Shown: positions 42,790 through 54,960, counted from the stretch's first letter. The stretch: DNA of 64,000 nucleotides from Siphonodentalium dalli (GCA_032622095.1 CP136063.1:215467982-215531981); one strand, 5' to 3'. Made by a program: numbers and translations. The notes: generated by a model from the letters alone, not told the origin.

Positions 42790-42915
42790 TATTACCTTAT
42801 CTTTGTGTTGATCACAAATCTGAGCTTACGGGGATTAGAACCAGCTTCGGCATTGATGATAATTATGTTGGCCTACTGCATCATGTGCTTCACTAATTGA
42901 GCCAACAGGGCTCCA
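42790..42915 (-). repeat. SINE-2 (tRNA-related), copy 2
   Basis: On the minus strand: A box in TGTTGGCTCAATTAGTG, B box GGTTCTAATCC (42833-42843 as complement), then GATTTGTGATCAACACAAAG. The head is better preserved than in copy 1. Confidence 0.65.
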
Positions 42916-43186
42916 CGGCATCGCGTCAATAAACACAATTTGAACTGAACAGCACAACGATATTCTGAACAACAACGTTAGCAAGGAGCAGTTGGTGTGC
43001 TCCGATGCAGTGTTGGGCACCAAGAGACTCAAACAGCAAGCTGCATATTGAGTCATGGGACGTCCCGCGATGGCGAAGTTAGTTTGGTCCACCGTGAGTG
43101 TAGATTTATGATCAGGATCCGCGCAATTCTACAACGTACTTGTATCTGGGCTATTCATTAGGTTTCTGCGTGAAATTGGGTGATTT

Positions 43187-43310
43187 CAGGGACGTTGCTA
43201 GGTGTGTCCATCTTGAACTTTTCATTTATACCCCCTCCTTTTTGAACCAGACCAAACTCCCAGGTTCGCATAATGCCACTTGATCCCCACCATTGGGTGT
43301 CTCTCTTGTT
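43187..43310. mobile_element. hAT-I MITE, left end fragment
   Basis: CAGGGACGTTGCTAGGTG start, then CCATCTTGAACTTTTCA and CCAGACCAAACTCCCAGG. Cut off after about 120 bp. Confidence 0.7.
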
Positions 43311-43375
43311 GAAACGATGCTAGATCCCAATAAGCCACAAATACTGACTCAGTGTGCCTGCAGAATACAGTATTG

Positions 43376-43584
43376 CCCTAAATAATCGACTCCTTAACAA
43401 CAGCAGAATTATGGGTAATTTTTCAGGATTTAGTCGGAAATATGGCTTGTTGCCATTCATCGGAAAGCTCTCAATGAGAGCTTTCCTATGAATGGCAACA
43501 AGCCATATTTCCGACTAAATCCTGATAAATTACACACAATTCTTCTGTGGTTATAAGGAGTCGATTATTTAGGGCAATACTGTA
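43376..43584. mobile_element. family A MITE, full palindrome
   Basis: TACAGTATTGCCCTAAATAA to TTAGGGCAATACTGTA, arms of about 100 bp meeting at GGAAAGCTCTCAATGAGAGC. TA flanks. Confidence 0.9.
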
Positions 43585-43981
43585 CGAGGCATTCAGAGCA
43601 TTCCCTAATTCCCAGTCAAAAGAATATCACCAGCAAGCGTTGCTCTTTATCATCAATTCATTAGTTCTTTGGCGAGTCTTTCGTCGCACTGGACAGAGGT
43701 TAGAACAAGGCACACATTGAAAACATCAGAGCGGAAAAATCTGACAAAAGAAAATATATTTACGAGGCAATGAGTGAAGTAATCGGATCAATTAATTAAC
43801 CAACAATTCTCTATCTTCTCCCTCGACCACGTGAATTTAATCTCGCATGCGCGGAAATACAAACGGGAGAACTGGATTCCAATTAATGGCAGAATTGGAG
43901 ATCGCCTATAAAGAATGGATGGTGATAAGAATTAGGATAGCGGTGATGTATGTAGGAGCTGTATAATACGCGCCGATAGAC

Positions 43982-44417
43982 CAGGGACGTGACAACAGGG
44001 GCTGGGTGTCTAACCCGGTATAACCCCCCAAACTTTGGCCAAAATATCTACAGATAGAAGTTTGACGCCTAACACAACACCAGTTGAAAATTTCACACCT
44101 AACCAAAAATTGGATGAATATGATTTGATATTTTGATTTTCACCATAATTTATTGTGAAGTTAGATGTTATTGGATAAAAAGTCAAATATATTCCAAATT
44201 TGTTGTCATTTGTTTTGTTTTGTTTTTGTTGTTTTTTTTTTTGTGGACCGAAATGGCCATTAGTTGAACATGTTCCGGCCAATAGGGGGTGTAAGGTTGT
44301 AAATTTCCAACAGTTGGTATCCAGAGGGTGCGTTGTAATGTCTCGGATTTGGAATTTTTGGTATGGTTCAAGGGTTGCAGGTACCCCCTCAATAGAGACT
44401 TTCCAGCCACGTCCGTG
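43982..44417. mobile_element. hAT-I MITE, complete, 8-bp duplication
   Basis: CAGGGACGTGACAACAGG on the left and GCCACGTCCGTG on the right; flanks CGATAGAC and TGATAGAC (7 of 8 match). Confidence 0.85.
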
Positions 44418-44834
44418 TGATAGACCGAGTGAAAACAAACACGATGGTATATGGGGCATTAATATCGAGAATCACCCACAAGCGTAATCTCACGTTTTGT
44501 TCAGCGGCCAATTTAACAAGTAATTTGTTCAAAATTCTGGATGTTAGATTTGTTCCCTCGAAATCACAACTTTTAATGATATGACAATCACAAAATGTGA
44601 CAATTCCAATAGCATTTCCTTTTCACACTAATTTATTTTCAAATCTTGAACAAAATTTGGAATTTAAGAGAGTCCATAGGTTTTAGAAGATGGGACCTTC
44701 TGAAAGACCAGCCGTCTCGGTGAGTTCTTTGAGAAACATCAGAACTGAGAATTTAGTGTATCTGGTATAGTCTTAGTATAAAGGGCGTTCTGCTTGGCCC
44801 TTCCTATAGTAAATACTCACTGACGGGTAGTTCC
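44418..44834. other. no gene; possible end of a family C MITE
   Basis: TAAATACTCACTGACGGGTAG at about 44810 matches the left end of family C. The piggyBac-like sequence follows at once, so the remainder of family C is not seen here. Confidence 0.4.
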
Positions 44835-45250
44835 CTTAACCCTTTCAGTGCCAGGGGCCGATCTCATCGGCCCTAATTTACGGTCTGTAAAATCGGCCCT
44901 AAAAAAAATAAAAAATAAAAAAATAAATTTTGTTTTAGATTTTTTTGGGTTGAATTTTTTTTGGGTATGATTAAGTATGCTATAGCGAATTAAAAAAACA
45001 AACTGGATAAAACCTTAGGGGCATGTTATAACTCACAACTATCACCAAGTATTCACAGTAATAATTTTGATGCCCATGAAAAACGTAAGATTCCCTGTCA
45101 CTAAACCTACAAAATAAGTATGTTAAAGAATATAAGAAAAAATTATTAAAATTGTAAAAAATTGTAAAAAATAATAACAAATGATGAAAAATTGTTAGGT
45201 TATATGTATAAACATTTAATTTTTTAGAAAATCGTTCTGAAGACATGCAT
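44835..45250. mobile_element. piggyBac-like MITE fragment
   Basis: Begins TTAACCCTTTCAGTGCC, a start typical of piggyBac-type ends, with an internal dyad GGGCCGATC / GATCGGCCC-like. At 45120-45200 it carries TTAAAGAATATAAGAAAAAA and AAAATTGTTAGG, also found in the family B core. No hairpin module. Right end not identified. Confidence 0.55.
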
Positions 45251-45359
45251 ACATGCACGTTTGCTTAATTATTCCAATAACACAACAGAAACATCATTCT
45301 GATGTTACACGTATTTCAATTAAACTGTGAATTTTAAATCGACTTACATACTGACATCA

Positions 45360-45608
45360 CGGTATTATCTATACTAAATACTTATTGACGAGGAAATGTT
45401 CAGATAATAAGTTCAACAAACGTTTGTTGAACTTATTATCTAAATATTCCCCACCAATGATTGTGAATATTTCTGCACTTTTAATATATTTTTTTCTGTA
45501 TGTGGTTTGCTTTTGTATCATGAACACACCTCCAATTTAATAATAGACCATTGAAATATACACTGTTATAATTGTGTGGGAGAATCCATTTAGTTTTGAA
45601 AGGGAAAA
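45360..45608. mobile_element. TTAA MITE, family C
   Basis: AATACTTATTGACGAGG, AAGTTCAACAAACG directly followed by its complement, CCCACCAATGATT and GGAGAATCCATTTAG in the family order. Confidence 0.75.
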
Positions 45609-46374
45609 CAGTGCAATGTTCTAAGAAATAACCACATCCTATCCCAGTTCGTGGGAAAAAATGTGAAAAAAACGTTATTCCGTTATGACAGAAGCTCCTG
45701 TTGATGTCTCTCTGAGATTCTGACCCAAAGTATATATCCCCGAATTAACACGAAGATCGAGGCAGAAATACACCAGCTTTAATTTTAAGCCACTTGGCGG
45801 TTTGCGCTCCAAAATAAACCAAATAATATTCGCTTTTGGATGTTTGCCGCTATCGAAATAGATCGATAGATACCACCCCTGGCCAAGTTGTCCTGCTGAA
45901 TTGCTATGTTACGGGTATGGCAAACTGATGCCGTTACGAAAAAGTACTGTTTTATTTTCGCGGTGGTTGGCTAATCCGAGCGATTTGAGAGAAAAAACCA
46001 GTATGTGTATGAAACATTCAAGAACATATATATATTTTAAAAATATGATAATGCCTTCACCGTTTTTTCTAAAACGACGTAAATAACCATCTTTATTATA
46101 GTCGATTTTCAACAACTTTTACAACCAGTATTAAAAATATTACGCAATAAATATGTTTTGAATGTTTTATACTCATTTGCTTTTCATGTATATGTTCAGA
46201 TCATCGAAACACTGCGATAAAAAACAAATTAACAAACTATAACGGTACGATTTGTTAACAGCATCACTTTGTCCTAACAGCATCATAGCAATTTAGCAGG
46301 ACCCAACCGCATCATAGGACATAAGCAGGACCAATTGTCCAGTGGTTGATACTTGAAATACCTTTCTACGAGCA
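45609..46374. other. no recognised feature
   Basis: Two overlapping short frames (45901-46086 and its complement) have no similarity I can name. Confidence 0.35.
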
Positions 46375-46620
46375 CCATATGTCCCAGAAAGACACATTGA
46401 CGTCATCAAAATACAAATTTGATCACGATGTTTGGGTACCCAATTTAAAAAAAATAAAGCTTTTGAATGGCATGGAAGAGAAAAGAGCGTTCCGTGTTAG
46501 TCTATTCCAGATATGGTATAAATAAAGAGCGTTTATTTCACTTTTGTGCGAAACAATTAAAACAGTCGGAATATGGCCGTGACCATCGAAAGTATTTTTC
46601 AGCGCATAGGAAACCTGTAT
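46375..46620 (+). repeat. dispersed repeat, family M, empty site
   Basis: Aligns with the reverse complement of 35920-36640 without the TTAA MITE. Confidence 0.65.
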
Positions 46621-47640
46621 ATCAGTGGTGCGTGTAGTTGACTAGTTGTCAACCTATATTATACATCTTTCTAAATTACTTAGACATAATTTGGAAGCTC
46701 GCGATTCGTTTAAGTTAATAACCCTCTTCTAAAAAAAATTACCATTAGCGAAGACCTACAGTTTAGAGAACACATCCAATTTCCAAGGGAGGCGAATTTT
46801 GCACGACATCAGCATTGGTTATCGCTCATTTACTAATCGGGGTTATCAAGGACTATATTTCACCTCGTTGTAATTAAATTGAGTTTATTACGACGATTTC
46901 GTGCGCAGCTGGTGCCTCGCATTAAACACATTTCCTCACAAACAACTCTCATGTGTTATATAATTACGATGTTATCATCCATAAAATAACAGAGGTTTTA
47001 CAGAGCCGATCGTAGATTGGAGCACGATTGAAATTCGGAGTAATTTGTGATCAATTTGGCTTCATTTAATCAAATTGCTATTTCAAATTGGATGCCACGC
47101 CCCTGAGTTCAAAGAAAACTATCAACACACACACTAGAACGAGTGCACCTATGGGGCATAACTGTTCGAAGTGATTCATATGCAATACGCCTGAGAAATG
47201 GTCCAGCCGCGCGTGTGATGTGCATGAGGTCAAACACCGCCAGATGGCGCTGGCGTACATGTACTTGTGTCTTGGAACAGGATTGTTGCATACTGTATAT
47301 ATATGAGATCGAATTATCCTGGATAACACAACCGTCACCTATTTTAGTGAAACTTTCTTATATTTTACTACGTGTGTGCATGGTTGTATTTGTGATAACT
47401 CTTCCAAATAATGCATGGCACTGCGCCTAGTCAATCAAAACCTGACAGCTTCATGTACATGTATTGCCAATTGCCATCTATCGGCGAAATAGTATACGGA
47501 CTTGTTTATTAGGGATTTGGGCGTGGACCTGTGAATATTTGGAAGGGACCGCACCCTTCCCTACAACCCACTTAGGAAATTTTGGAGGGTGTCGTGAAAC
47601 GATGAGACATGTTACATGAGGTGGTGAAATGATGAAAATG
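46621..47640. other. no recognised feature
   Basis: Short unsupported frames only. Confidence 0.4.
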
Positions 47641-48029
47641 TTGCTGCTCTAATCGGCGTCCCTGTGTCTGCTGGGCTCGATGACGGCATCCCCTGGGGTG
47701 ATGTGAGCCTCCCGTGATGCGCTGATTCTGCATGATCTCCGAACAGGAGGGGCCATCTGGTCGTCTCTCAGATAGCTCCTGTCTGTCGGCAGCTCCAGGC
47801 TGGTAACCACCAGCCGAGTGGAAAGGGCAGCTGGCCTATCAACAGCGCCAAATCCCCCGCGAAATTCGGCATTACCTCCAATTCCCAGTGACAATTGTGA
47901 TACAAACTATAGTTGGCAAATCTTATGTTGAGGATTATTACACCTACTGCAACACCAATCGGAAACAATGGATGTCGGATGAACAGGACGACACCAACCA
48001 AGGCCAGCTGTGCCTTTAAAGGCCGATAT
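47641..48029 (-). CDS. candidate exon(s) of an unknown membrane protein
   Basis: This is the only stretch in its neighbourhood with coding-like base use (clearly GC-richer than the flanks). On the minus strand, after a possible acceptor CGTTTTTAG (ending about 48030), the frame reads YRPLKAQLALVGVVLF, then PLFPIGVAVGVIILNI, which could make one or two membrane segments. A good donor GAG|GTAATG lies about 160 bases later (about 47870). A second frame downstream reads RSYLRDDQMAPPVRRSC and ends RHRDAD before a stop at 47658. I do not recognise the protein. It may be two pieces of a gene, a frameshifted remnant, or chance. Confidence 0.3.
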
Positions 48030-48282
48030 CTAAAAACGTGTAGCTTTATAGTGCCATAAAATCACATTACTTATCCCACCAAGTGTATATCCATAGCAAC
48101 ACACGTTACAAGTTACACGTACACGTGTGTGGCTGTACCTGACTCAGAAAACGGCTTGTGAGTGTTTATTCAATACAGGATGAAAGGTTGCATCAGTATG
48201 GGCCTATATTCGCGCCGTTGGTGCATTTGTGGTAGAATGATTCGTTCCCTATAGGTCTATAGACTAGTGAAAACCTTAGAAC
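48030..48282. other. no recognised feature
   Basis: Would be intron or flank if the candidate exon is real. Confidence 0.3.
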
Positions 48283-48477
48283 TACAGTAATACTTTAATT
48301 AATCGACTCCTTAACCACAGCAGAATTATGGGTAACTTTTCATGATTTAGTCGGAAATATGGCCATTCATCGGAAAGCTCTCCCCGATCTCAACAAGCCA
48401 TATTTCCGACTAAATCCTGAAAAGTTACCCATAATTCTGCTGTGGTTAAGGAGTCGATTACTTAGAGCATTACTGTA
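48283..48477. mobile_element. family A MITE, full palindrome
   Basis: TACAGTAATACTTTAATT to AGAGCATTACTGTA; the left arm lost about 8 bases (TGGCTTGT missing) relative to the right. Confidence 0.9.
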
Positions 48478-49576
48478 TGTTATACGAGCTCCTTAACAAG
48501 GGTTAATTTCTATTCGCCATGCTTCCGAGACAAAATATACAACTTGATACTATATAAATCATACTCACCTAATGAATTTTCCCTTCGCCACACAAACCAT
48601 CAACCATTCACGGGATAACAAAACAATTGCCGTCTGATTGTAGCAGTATTCTCGCCAGTTTTCTTTCTTGTGATTACCTGGCAGTCACGGTCATATTCAC
48701 AGGGCTATAATCCCGGTGTAATCTCATGAGGTACTTTGGCCAGAAACATCGACTAAATTATTCGATTGACATGCCCTTGACGTTCTCACATTCCGGTGCT
48801 TCCTCGGTGCCAGACCTTGGCGATCATGGATGCTTGGAAGTCCTTCGTGTAATAGGCAATGTCGAATCCGTGACGGCCAGTTACTGGTGTTCTCGGCGTT
48901 CCAAGTTGCTAATTCACGAAACGGTCGCGACTTTTGTATACCTGGTATAACAAAAACACAATTCCCCATTACCTTGAAGTGAAACAAAGATTGAACAGCT
49001 ATTAAATAATGAACTATACTCCCGATAAGAATTACGAATAGCTAATAATACCACGGTGGTGAATCACGTGGTTTCGATGTTGGTGAATACCAAGCATTCA
49101 AAATGTGCACAAAAACATAATATATGAGGAACTGACACAAAACATAGCATTTTAACCGTTACGAGCATATGCTAGTTTATTTTTAAAACATGTTTATACC
49201 TTATCTGTTCGGAAAAACTTAGTGGTTTTCTATAATATTCTGACTAAAGTTACTAGTCGGAGGTTCGTGGAAGTCCATACATCTAGCAAAATCCTTCGAC
49301 TGACAACTTTGATCAGAATGTTAGATCAAACAGCTGTGAGTTTGGACACAGCTGATGTATCAGCTTGTTTGAAAAATAGTATAGCTACCAAAATACTATG
49401 TATATAACATATCATTATCCTAATTTACCTTTTTCCACGTTTGTGATCGCCTCGGCCATTCTGAATGCGTGATACTCATCAACTCGAAACCACGTGATTC
49501 CCCACCATGAGTATATTCGTAATTTTTCAGACGGTCCAAAAACCTATTCGATTTGTCGACTACGGTCGGATTCTTA
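48478..49576. other. no assigned gene
   Basis: A minus-strand frame (48987-48724) follows a pyrimidine-rich TTTTTGTTATACCAG that resembles a splice acceptor, but competing frames are equally open and no domain is visible. Confidence 0.3.
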
Positions 49577-49665
49577 ATCTCGGGTTTAAACCTATAGTTT
49601 ACGTAAATCTCTAGATTTAAATCGCCGTGAGTCAGGTAAATCCTTGGTTTAAACCCGAGACCACA
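49577..49665. repeat. small inverted repeat
   Basis: TCTCGGGTTTAAACC and GGTTTAAACCCGAGA face each other, with GTAAATC words inside. It lies inside a 143-codon minus frame that is therefore doubtful. Confidence 0.6.
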
Positions 49666-50145
49666 AGTCAAAGTGACGCATTCTTCATATTCTATTAATC
49701 TGGTCCAGCCACTAGAACACAAATTATAGTGACGTGGTACCCTGTTGGTTATTTTTATGAGCAGTAGCTCATTTATCAGAAGTGTGTTCATTGCTTGTTT
49801 CAGCAGTGATAACCGTGACATTTTTGTCTTCAAAAACAAAACGTATGACAAACAGATCTATCGTTTAGTGGTTTTGTGAAAAGCCAGACAGTACTAAACT
49901 AATGCAATAATTGATTTATTTTCTCAGTAGATACCATCAGTGCAATTGTGTACACTTCTTCCAAAACGTCTTTTCAAATCAAAAATACATCTAAATTAAT
50001 TCATTTGAGTATAAACCAGTGTACCAGATAGAAATGCCATATTTTGTTCTGCTCAAAGTCATGTCACCTAATTATGACTCTTTAATTATAACCATTTGAA
50101 GCTCAAAAAGTAGTTATATAGTTGAGTAAAGATGTCTATTTAACC
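49666..50145. other. no recognised feature
   Basis: Nothing supportable. Confidence 0.4.
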
Positions 50146-50597
50146 CAGGGACGTGGCTAGAGGATCTCCGTTGGTGGGTGTCCATCTTGAAATATTCAAC
50201 TGTACCCCCTCGAAACAGACCAAACACCCAAGCTGGGGAAGTTCCATTATCCTCACCCCCCCCCCCCAACTTTCCAACTGGTTCCTCAAACTTTCCAACT
50301 GTTGGATATGTCCAACTTGACACCCCCTAAGGTTTGACACTTCCCAACTGATGGCCATTTCATACCATGCAAACGTTTGACAAAAATTAATAACATATGC
50401 TGCTGTTGGTCTAAAGACAACATACGCCCCACTAATATCATTGGTTGGAAATTCAAACAATGAGAACAATTTCAACCTATATGTGGTTTAAAATTTCCAA
50501 ATAAGGTTGTGTCAGGCATAACATTTGCAACTGTTGAACATGTCGACCAAAGATCTTGGGCTCAGACATCCTACCAGACCCCGTTGCAACATCCCTG
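50146..50597. mobile_element. hAT-I MITE, complete
   Basis: CAGGGACGTGGCTAG on the left, GCAACATCCCTG on the right; flanks ATTTAACC and AGTTGGCC agree at 5 of 8 positions, so the duplication is worn. Interior has GTTGGATATGTCC, a poly-C run and GAGAACAATTTCAACCTA. Confidence 0.8.
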
Positions 50598-50733
50598 AGT
50601 TGGCCATGAACGCATTATGGCGTCATCAAATCTTTTCAGTTTCAATCTTTTACAGACCTGACGCTGGATCAGTCAAATATAATCTCATAGCTGGATTTTC
50701 ACCGGGTTGAATATGAAAACTTTCTATCTATTT

Positions 50734-51200
50734 GTGACCCGCCATATCAAATCCAGTCGTAAGTCGGGATTTTTTTTACCCTGTGCCAAGCATTCTCTTA
50801 TATATGCGAGTCGACCATAGGTCGCCTCGCATATATAAGAGAATGCATTGGCCTAACAATTTTTTATCATTTTTTTTTAAATAAATGTTTCTTACAATTT
50901 TTAGGACATAAAATAAAAAAACACCCATTACCCTGCAGGGAGCCCCACACACATATATATATATAAGCATATAGAAGAGTGTCGTCTGCTCATGTTTGTC
51001 TGGGGCTCTGTATGGGTGAAATAATACAATTGTTAAAGAATACAAGAACAAATTATTAAAATTGTAAACAATTGTTAGGCCAATGCATTCTCTTATATAT
51101 ACGAGGCGGCCTATGGTCGACTCGCATATATAAAAGAATGCATTGGCACAGGGTAAAAACAAATCCCCGACTTACGACTGGATTTGATATGGCGGGTCAC
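50734..51200. mobile_element. double-hairpin MITE, family B, copy 2
   Basis: Ends GTGACCCGCCATATCAAA and inverse, flanked by ATTT (50730-50733, 51201-51204). Two 67-bp-type palindromes (50787-50852, one base shorter, and 51080-51146). The core is inverted relative to the copy at 7401-7860, meaning opposite insertion orientation. Confidence 0.9.
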
Positions 51201-51204
51201 ATTT

Positions 51205-52064
51205 CTGCTAAAGCCGCTGCCCGTGCGTGTATTGAATGGGTCAGAAATAAGAAATAGTAAGTTGATCGGCATTAATTTATTGTTAGCAGGATAACGGGTT
51301 GGTAGTAGGAGTATTGTTTAAGGTGCTTGCGTGTGTTAGTTGCTCTTGTTGTGTTGGCGTTGACGATGTTTATGGTTGTTACGGTTGTGGTGGTGGTGGT
51401 GGTGGTGGTGTGTGATTGTGGTTATGGTGGTGGTGGTGTGCGGTTCTAATAACAGTTTAGTATAAAAAAACTAGTGATCACACACTACATTAGGTAGCTA
51501 CTCAGTTTTAGACACTTGAAGATCTTTGTTCTAAACTGCAATGAGCTGATGATACTAGAAGCCTGATAGTTGCTAAAATTCGTGTCTTCGAAAATCACTC
51601 CACCGACTTAAAAATGAATTATCTCTAATCGTGTTACCAGAGCCCTCTATAACAATCGGCGCTCGATTATCTTATATTTACTAAACTCACGCCGTCGACA
51701 ATCACTCTATTAAGATCATAAAAAGGAATAGATGTCATATTCGTGTTACCAAAACTCCTCTATAACGCTTGACACTTGATTTAATATTAATAAACAATTA
51801 TACTTCAATTCTTTGCCATAGTTGACTCACGCTGGGACACCATAGTCTTGTTTCCGTGGCAGGTGTACAAATATCCACCAAGTACAATTGATATGATCGG
51901 CAGTCAATTATTTCGTCGCGTGCCAATGGAGGAAATTACAAGGTTAGGGGCAGACAATAATTGGCTGTCTGTATGCTGAATAAATCAACAACCTTTCCTC
52001 GCTGTAGGGGACCGATAGGGGTGTCAATCAATTCTCGATGTTTTGTTGGCAGACATGAGGTAGA
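51205..52064. other. microsatellites, otherwise featureless
   Basis: (GGT)n tracts at about 51388-51410 and 51425-51437. No gene seen. Confidence 0.45.
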
Positions 52065-52481
52065 TTAGAGGATATCGGTCTCCCTACTATTCACTTCAGC
52101 CATATTCGATAAACGGTGTCGCGTGTTTCCGGAAACAGAGACGAACGTATATACCACACTCCCAGGTCCCCTGTTTGAAGTTGTCTCGCCTGCTGCAGTA
52201 TCATCGACTGGCTTTGCGGTTGACATAATGAAGTTAGAGCCAGCTACATGTAAATAGCGGTGCCCCCAGTCGATCAGGTGAGGGGCGCATTCGGCCAATA
52301 TAGCTATGGCATCGTCGGTAGAACTGCATTTTACATCGTAAACCCCACTGATAACCCTGTCCAGAGCACACCAGACGGAATATATATGACTTTTTGGCAA
52401 CTGAGATGCACTATTTGGTATTCTTGTTAGTATTAATTGATACCAGGCTACATGTACGATACATGCTATGTTGATCCCCAA
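52065..52481 (-). CDS. candidate exon, unknown protein
   Basis: A minus-strand frame of 138 codons with balanced composition. Its central part reads VYDVKCSSTDDAIAILAECA then PHLIDWGHRYLHVAGSNF, which looks protein-like (amphipathic segment with Cys and His) but matches no family I know. The N-terminal third may be non-coding: an AG acceptor is possible within GTAAAATGCAG before the SSTDD codons. A second frame upstream (52702-52466) runs through an AAC-type microsatellite and is less credible. No introns can be proven. Confidence 0.3.
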   Translation of the reverse strand: MGINIACIVHVAWYQLILTRIPNSASQLPKSHIYSVWCALDRVISGVYDVKCSSTDDAIAILAECAPHLIDWGHRYLHVAGSNFIMSTAKPVDDTAAGETTSNRGPGSVVYTFVSVSGNTRHRLSNMAEVNSRETDIL

Positions 52482-52494
52482 AGCGGTTGTTGCT

Positions 52495-52582
52495 GAAATA
52501 CGTTGTTAATGTTGTTGTTGGTTGTCGTCGTCGTTGTTATTGTTATTGTTGTTGCTGTTGTTGTTGTTGTTGTTATTGTTGT
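52495..52582. repeat. GTT/GTC microsatellite
   Basis: Imperfect (GTT)n with GTC and ATT variants; on the minus strand it gives runs of Thr and Asn. Confidence 0.9.
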
Positions 52583-53104
52583 TATAACTGGGGCAACGTT
52601 GATATGGGTACCTTCAATTCGGACAGCGTATGTCTTTGTTCGTTGACCTGAGTTGATGACTTCCGTTAAGACTGTGACATTATTGCCAGTAACCATCCAC
52701 AAAACATCCCCAGTGCATTACACGAAAGGTACATTCTGTATATTGGCTCCAGTTTTGTCGTGGCCTTCTTGAGACGAATTGTAGAACTGCGTGGGTCCAT
52801 GGTAGATTCAGCATCCAATTCTCTGAGAATCGACTGCCATGTTAACTCAAGAGAACGATACAGCAGACACCGTATGCATACGTCTCCTACGCACACGGCT
52901 CTTGCGGCAGTTGATAAGGGAATAATCTTTAGCCAATGTATTGTCAGCGATCGAAGCATTTCTATCGACGAACCTCTCCTTTTTTCTTTATGTTACACGA
53001 TTTCCCAATTACACAAATAAAGCAGAATCGCATCAGTGGCGTTCGTCGACTGTTTGTAGTAACGGAGGTATCGGGAGATATCTCATTGAGTAATTGAATG
53101 TCTG

Positions 53105-54360
53105 TCTGGTCGGATGTTATGTCCATCACTACCAGTCAGAGGCTAATTCGATTACGTTCTCTTCGACACATCCACAAATTGTACCCACTTCACATCTGGC
53201 ACCGAAGTGCACACATATACCTCGTCCACTACGATCGTCCCGACCACCGCCAGGGATAGTGATATGAAGGCACTGCGTACATTCCAACTCAAATATACGA
53301 AATAAATATTTACGATGGTCAAAGTTACAAATGTTTTGTTGTCCAATGTCCGCACGATGTAAACGATGTGAGGATTCAAATGGCCCACTTTCTGGGGGGT
53401 GGGGTTATGTTTTTGTTTGGTTTTTTTTGTGTGCATTTTTGCATTTTTCGTCATTTATATTATTAAAATTTGGAGAGCGAGCGTATCACGTTGATAATGG
53501 ACAGGCAAATATCAGCAAGCTATTGACCCGTGACTTATGGGGGATGCTTCATTGTGTGGCTTTTCATAAAACCTACCATTGTATTTATTTCCTGCTTGCG
53601 CGTGGTGATGAATAGTTGGGTAGTTACTGGTTTTCCATCGATTAGTTTGTACCGATGTTCATCTAATAATTTTGTTAAACATTTGATTGAATTTCTGTCT
53701 TGTCGGATGTTATGTCCATCACTACCAGTCAGAGGCTAATTCGATTACGTTCTCTTCGACACATAGACAGATTGTACCCACTTCATATTTGGCACCGACG
53801 TGCACATAGTTCGTCCTCTACCATCGTCCCCGACCACCACTGGGGCTAACGTAATGAAGGCACTGCGTACATTCCAACTCAAACACACGAAATACTCCGT
53901 CCTTGATAATCGATGGTATGGGTTAGAATTTTTAAAATATTTTAGATGGTCAACGTTACAAATGTGTTCTTGTCCAATGTCCATACGATGTACACGATGT
54001 ATGGATTCAAATGGCACACTTTTTTTATTTTTTTTTTTTTGTTTTTTTTTATTGCGTTTTTTTTTGTTGCATTTTTCGTTGTTATATTATTACAATTTGG
54101 AGAATGAGCGTATCACGTTAATAATGGACAGGCAAATATCAGCAGGCTATTGACCCGTGACATATGGGGGATGTTTCATAATTGGGTTGTTTTTCATAAA
54201 ACCTACCATTGTATTTATTTCCTACTTGCGCGTGGTGATGAATAGTTGGGTAGTTACTGGTTTTCCATCGATTCGTTTATACCGATGTTCATCTAATAAG
54301 TTTAACAGTTTGTCTAGGCCGATGTTATGTTCATCACTACCAGTCGGAGGCTATAATTCG
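53105..54360. repeat. tandem duplication, about 590-600-bp unit
   Basis: GTCGGATGTTATGTCCATCA occurs at about 53112 and 53702. From there both copies share ACCCACTTCA, GGCACTGCGTACATTCCAAC, GACAGGCAAATATCAGCA and ACCTACCATTGTATTTATTT. A third partial copy lies at 54785-54960. On the minus strand each copy has the phrase CTSVP(D/N)(V/M)KWV, but the frames around it are shifted between copies, so coding is doubtful. Confidence 0.85.
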
Positions 54361-54784
54361 ATTGCGATCTCAAATATTAGACCATCTAATACACACACGA
54401 TTACATAGTGATATATACTTAATCGGGGTTCGCGATTAGATAGCGATTCATATTCATTCGCAATAACACGTGCCACGCGAGGTTAGGATTATATTTCTAA
54501 TAGAGTATCCTGAGTTAATCGGAAGGGCGATAACCCTATATATATAGAACGTAAATTGACGAAATAACGGAAATATGTATGAAAAAATTTACAACACCAC
54601 AAGTGATCAACTTTGGTCGGACATAAGTCAAATTCTCATATTGGGTGGGCTTGATGGAGGTCAGGGAAACGCCCGCGTGGCACTGTGATTGAATATATAT
54701 CAATCGCTATATAATCGTGAACGACGATTAATTATCTTTCGCTAACTAATCGAGGGCGTATTGGCTGCTTATAGACACGTCGAC

Positions 54785-54960
54785 AAAATGTATATAATAT
54801 ACCCACTTCACATCTGGCACCGAAGTGCACACAATTTGTCTTCCACCATCGTCCCGAATACCACTTGGGCTAATGTGATTGAGGCACTGAATATATTCAA
54901 ACCCAATACACAAATTACCATCGTAATAATAAATTTGAATGTCCAATGTCCAGTGCTCAC
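54785..54960. repeat. partial third copy of the 53105-54360 unit
   Basis: ACCCACTTCACATCTGGCAC and the following 120 bp match both larger copies; the rest is absent. Confidence 0.75.

Noticed and set aside
42790-42915. Functional tRNA gene
   Set aside because: A and B boxes are present but the acceptor and anticodon arms do not pair; a shared SINE body follows.
44980-45258. 92-codon minus-strand hydrophobic frame
   Set aside because: T-rich MITE core shared with family B translated as Phe/Leu/Tyr; not a membrane protein.
49420-49851. 143-codon minus-strand frame as a gene
   Set aside because: It includes an inverted repeat (49577-49665) and has no recognisable domain.
51072-51257. Short frame ending AKAAARACIEWVRNKK after the family B MITE
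   Set aside because: Most of it is MITE-derived; without the MITE the frame is only about 30 codons, too short to support.
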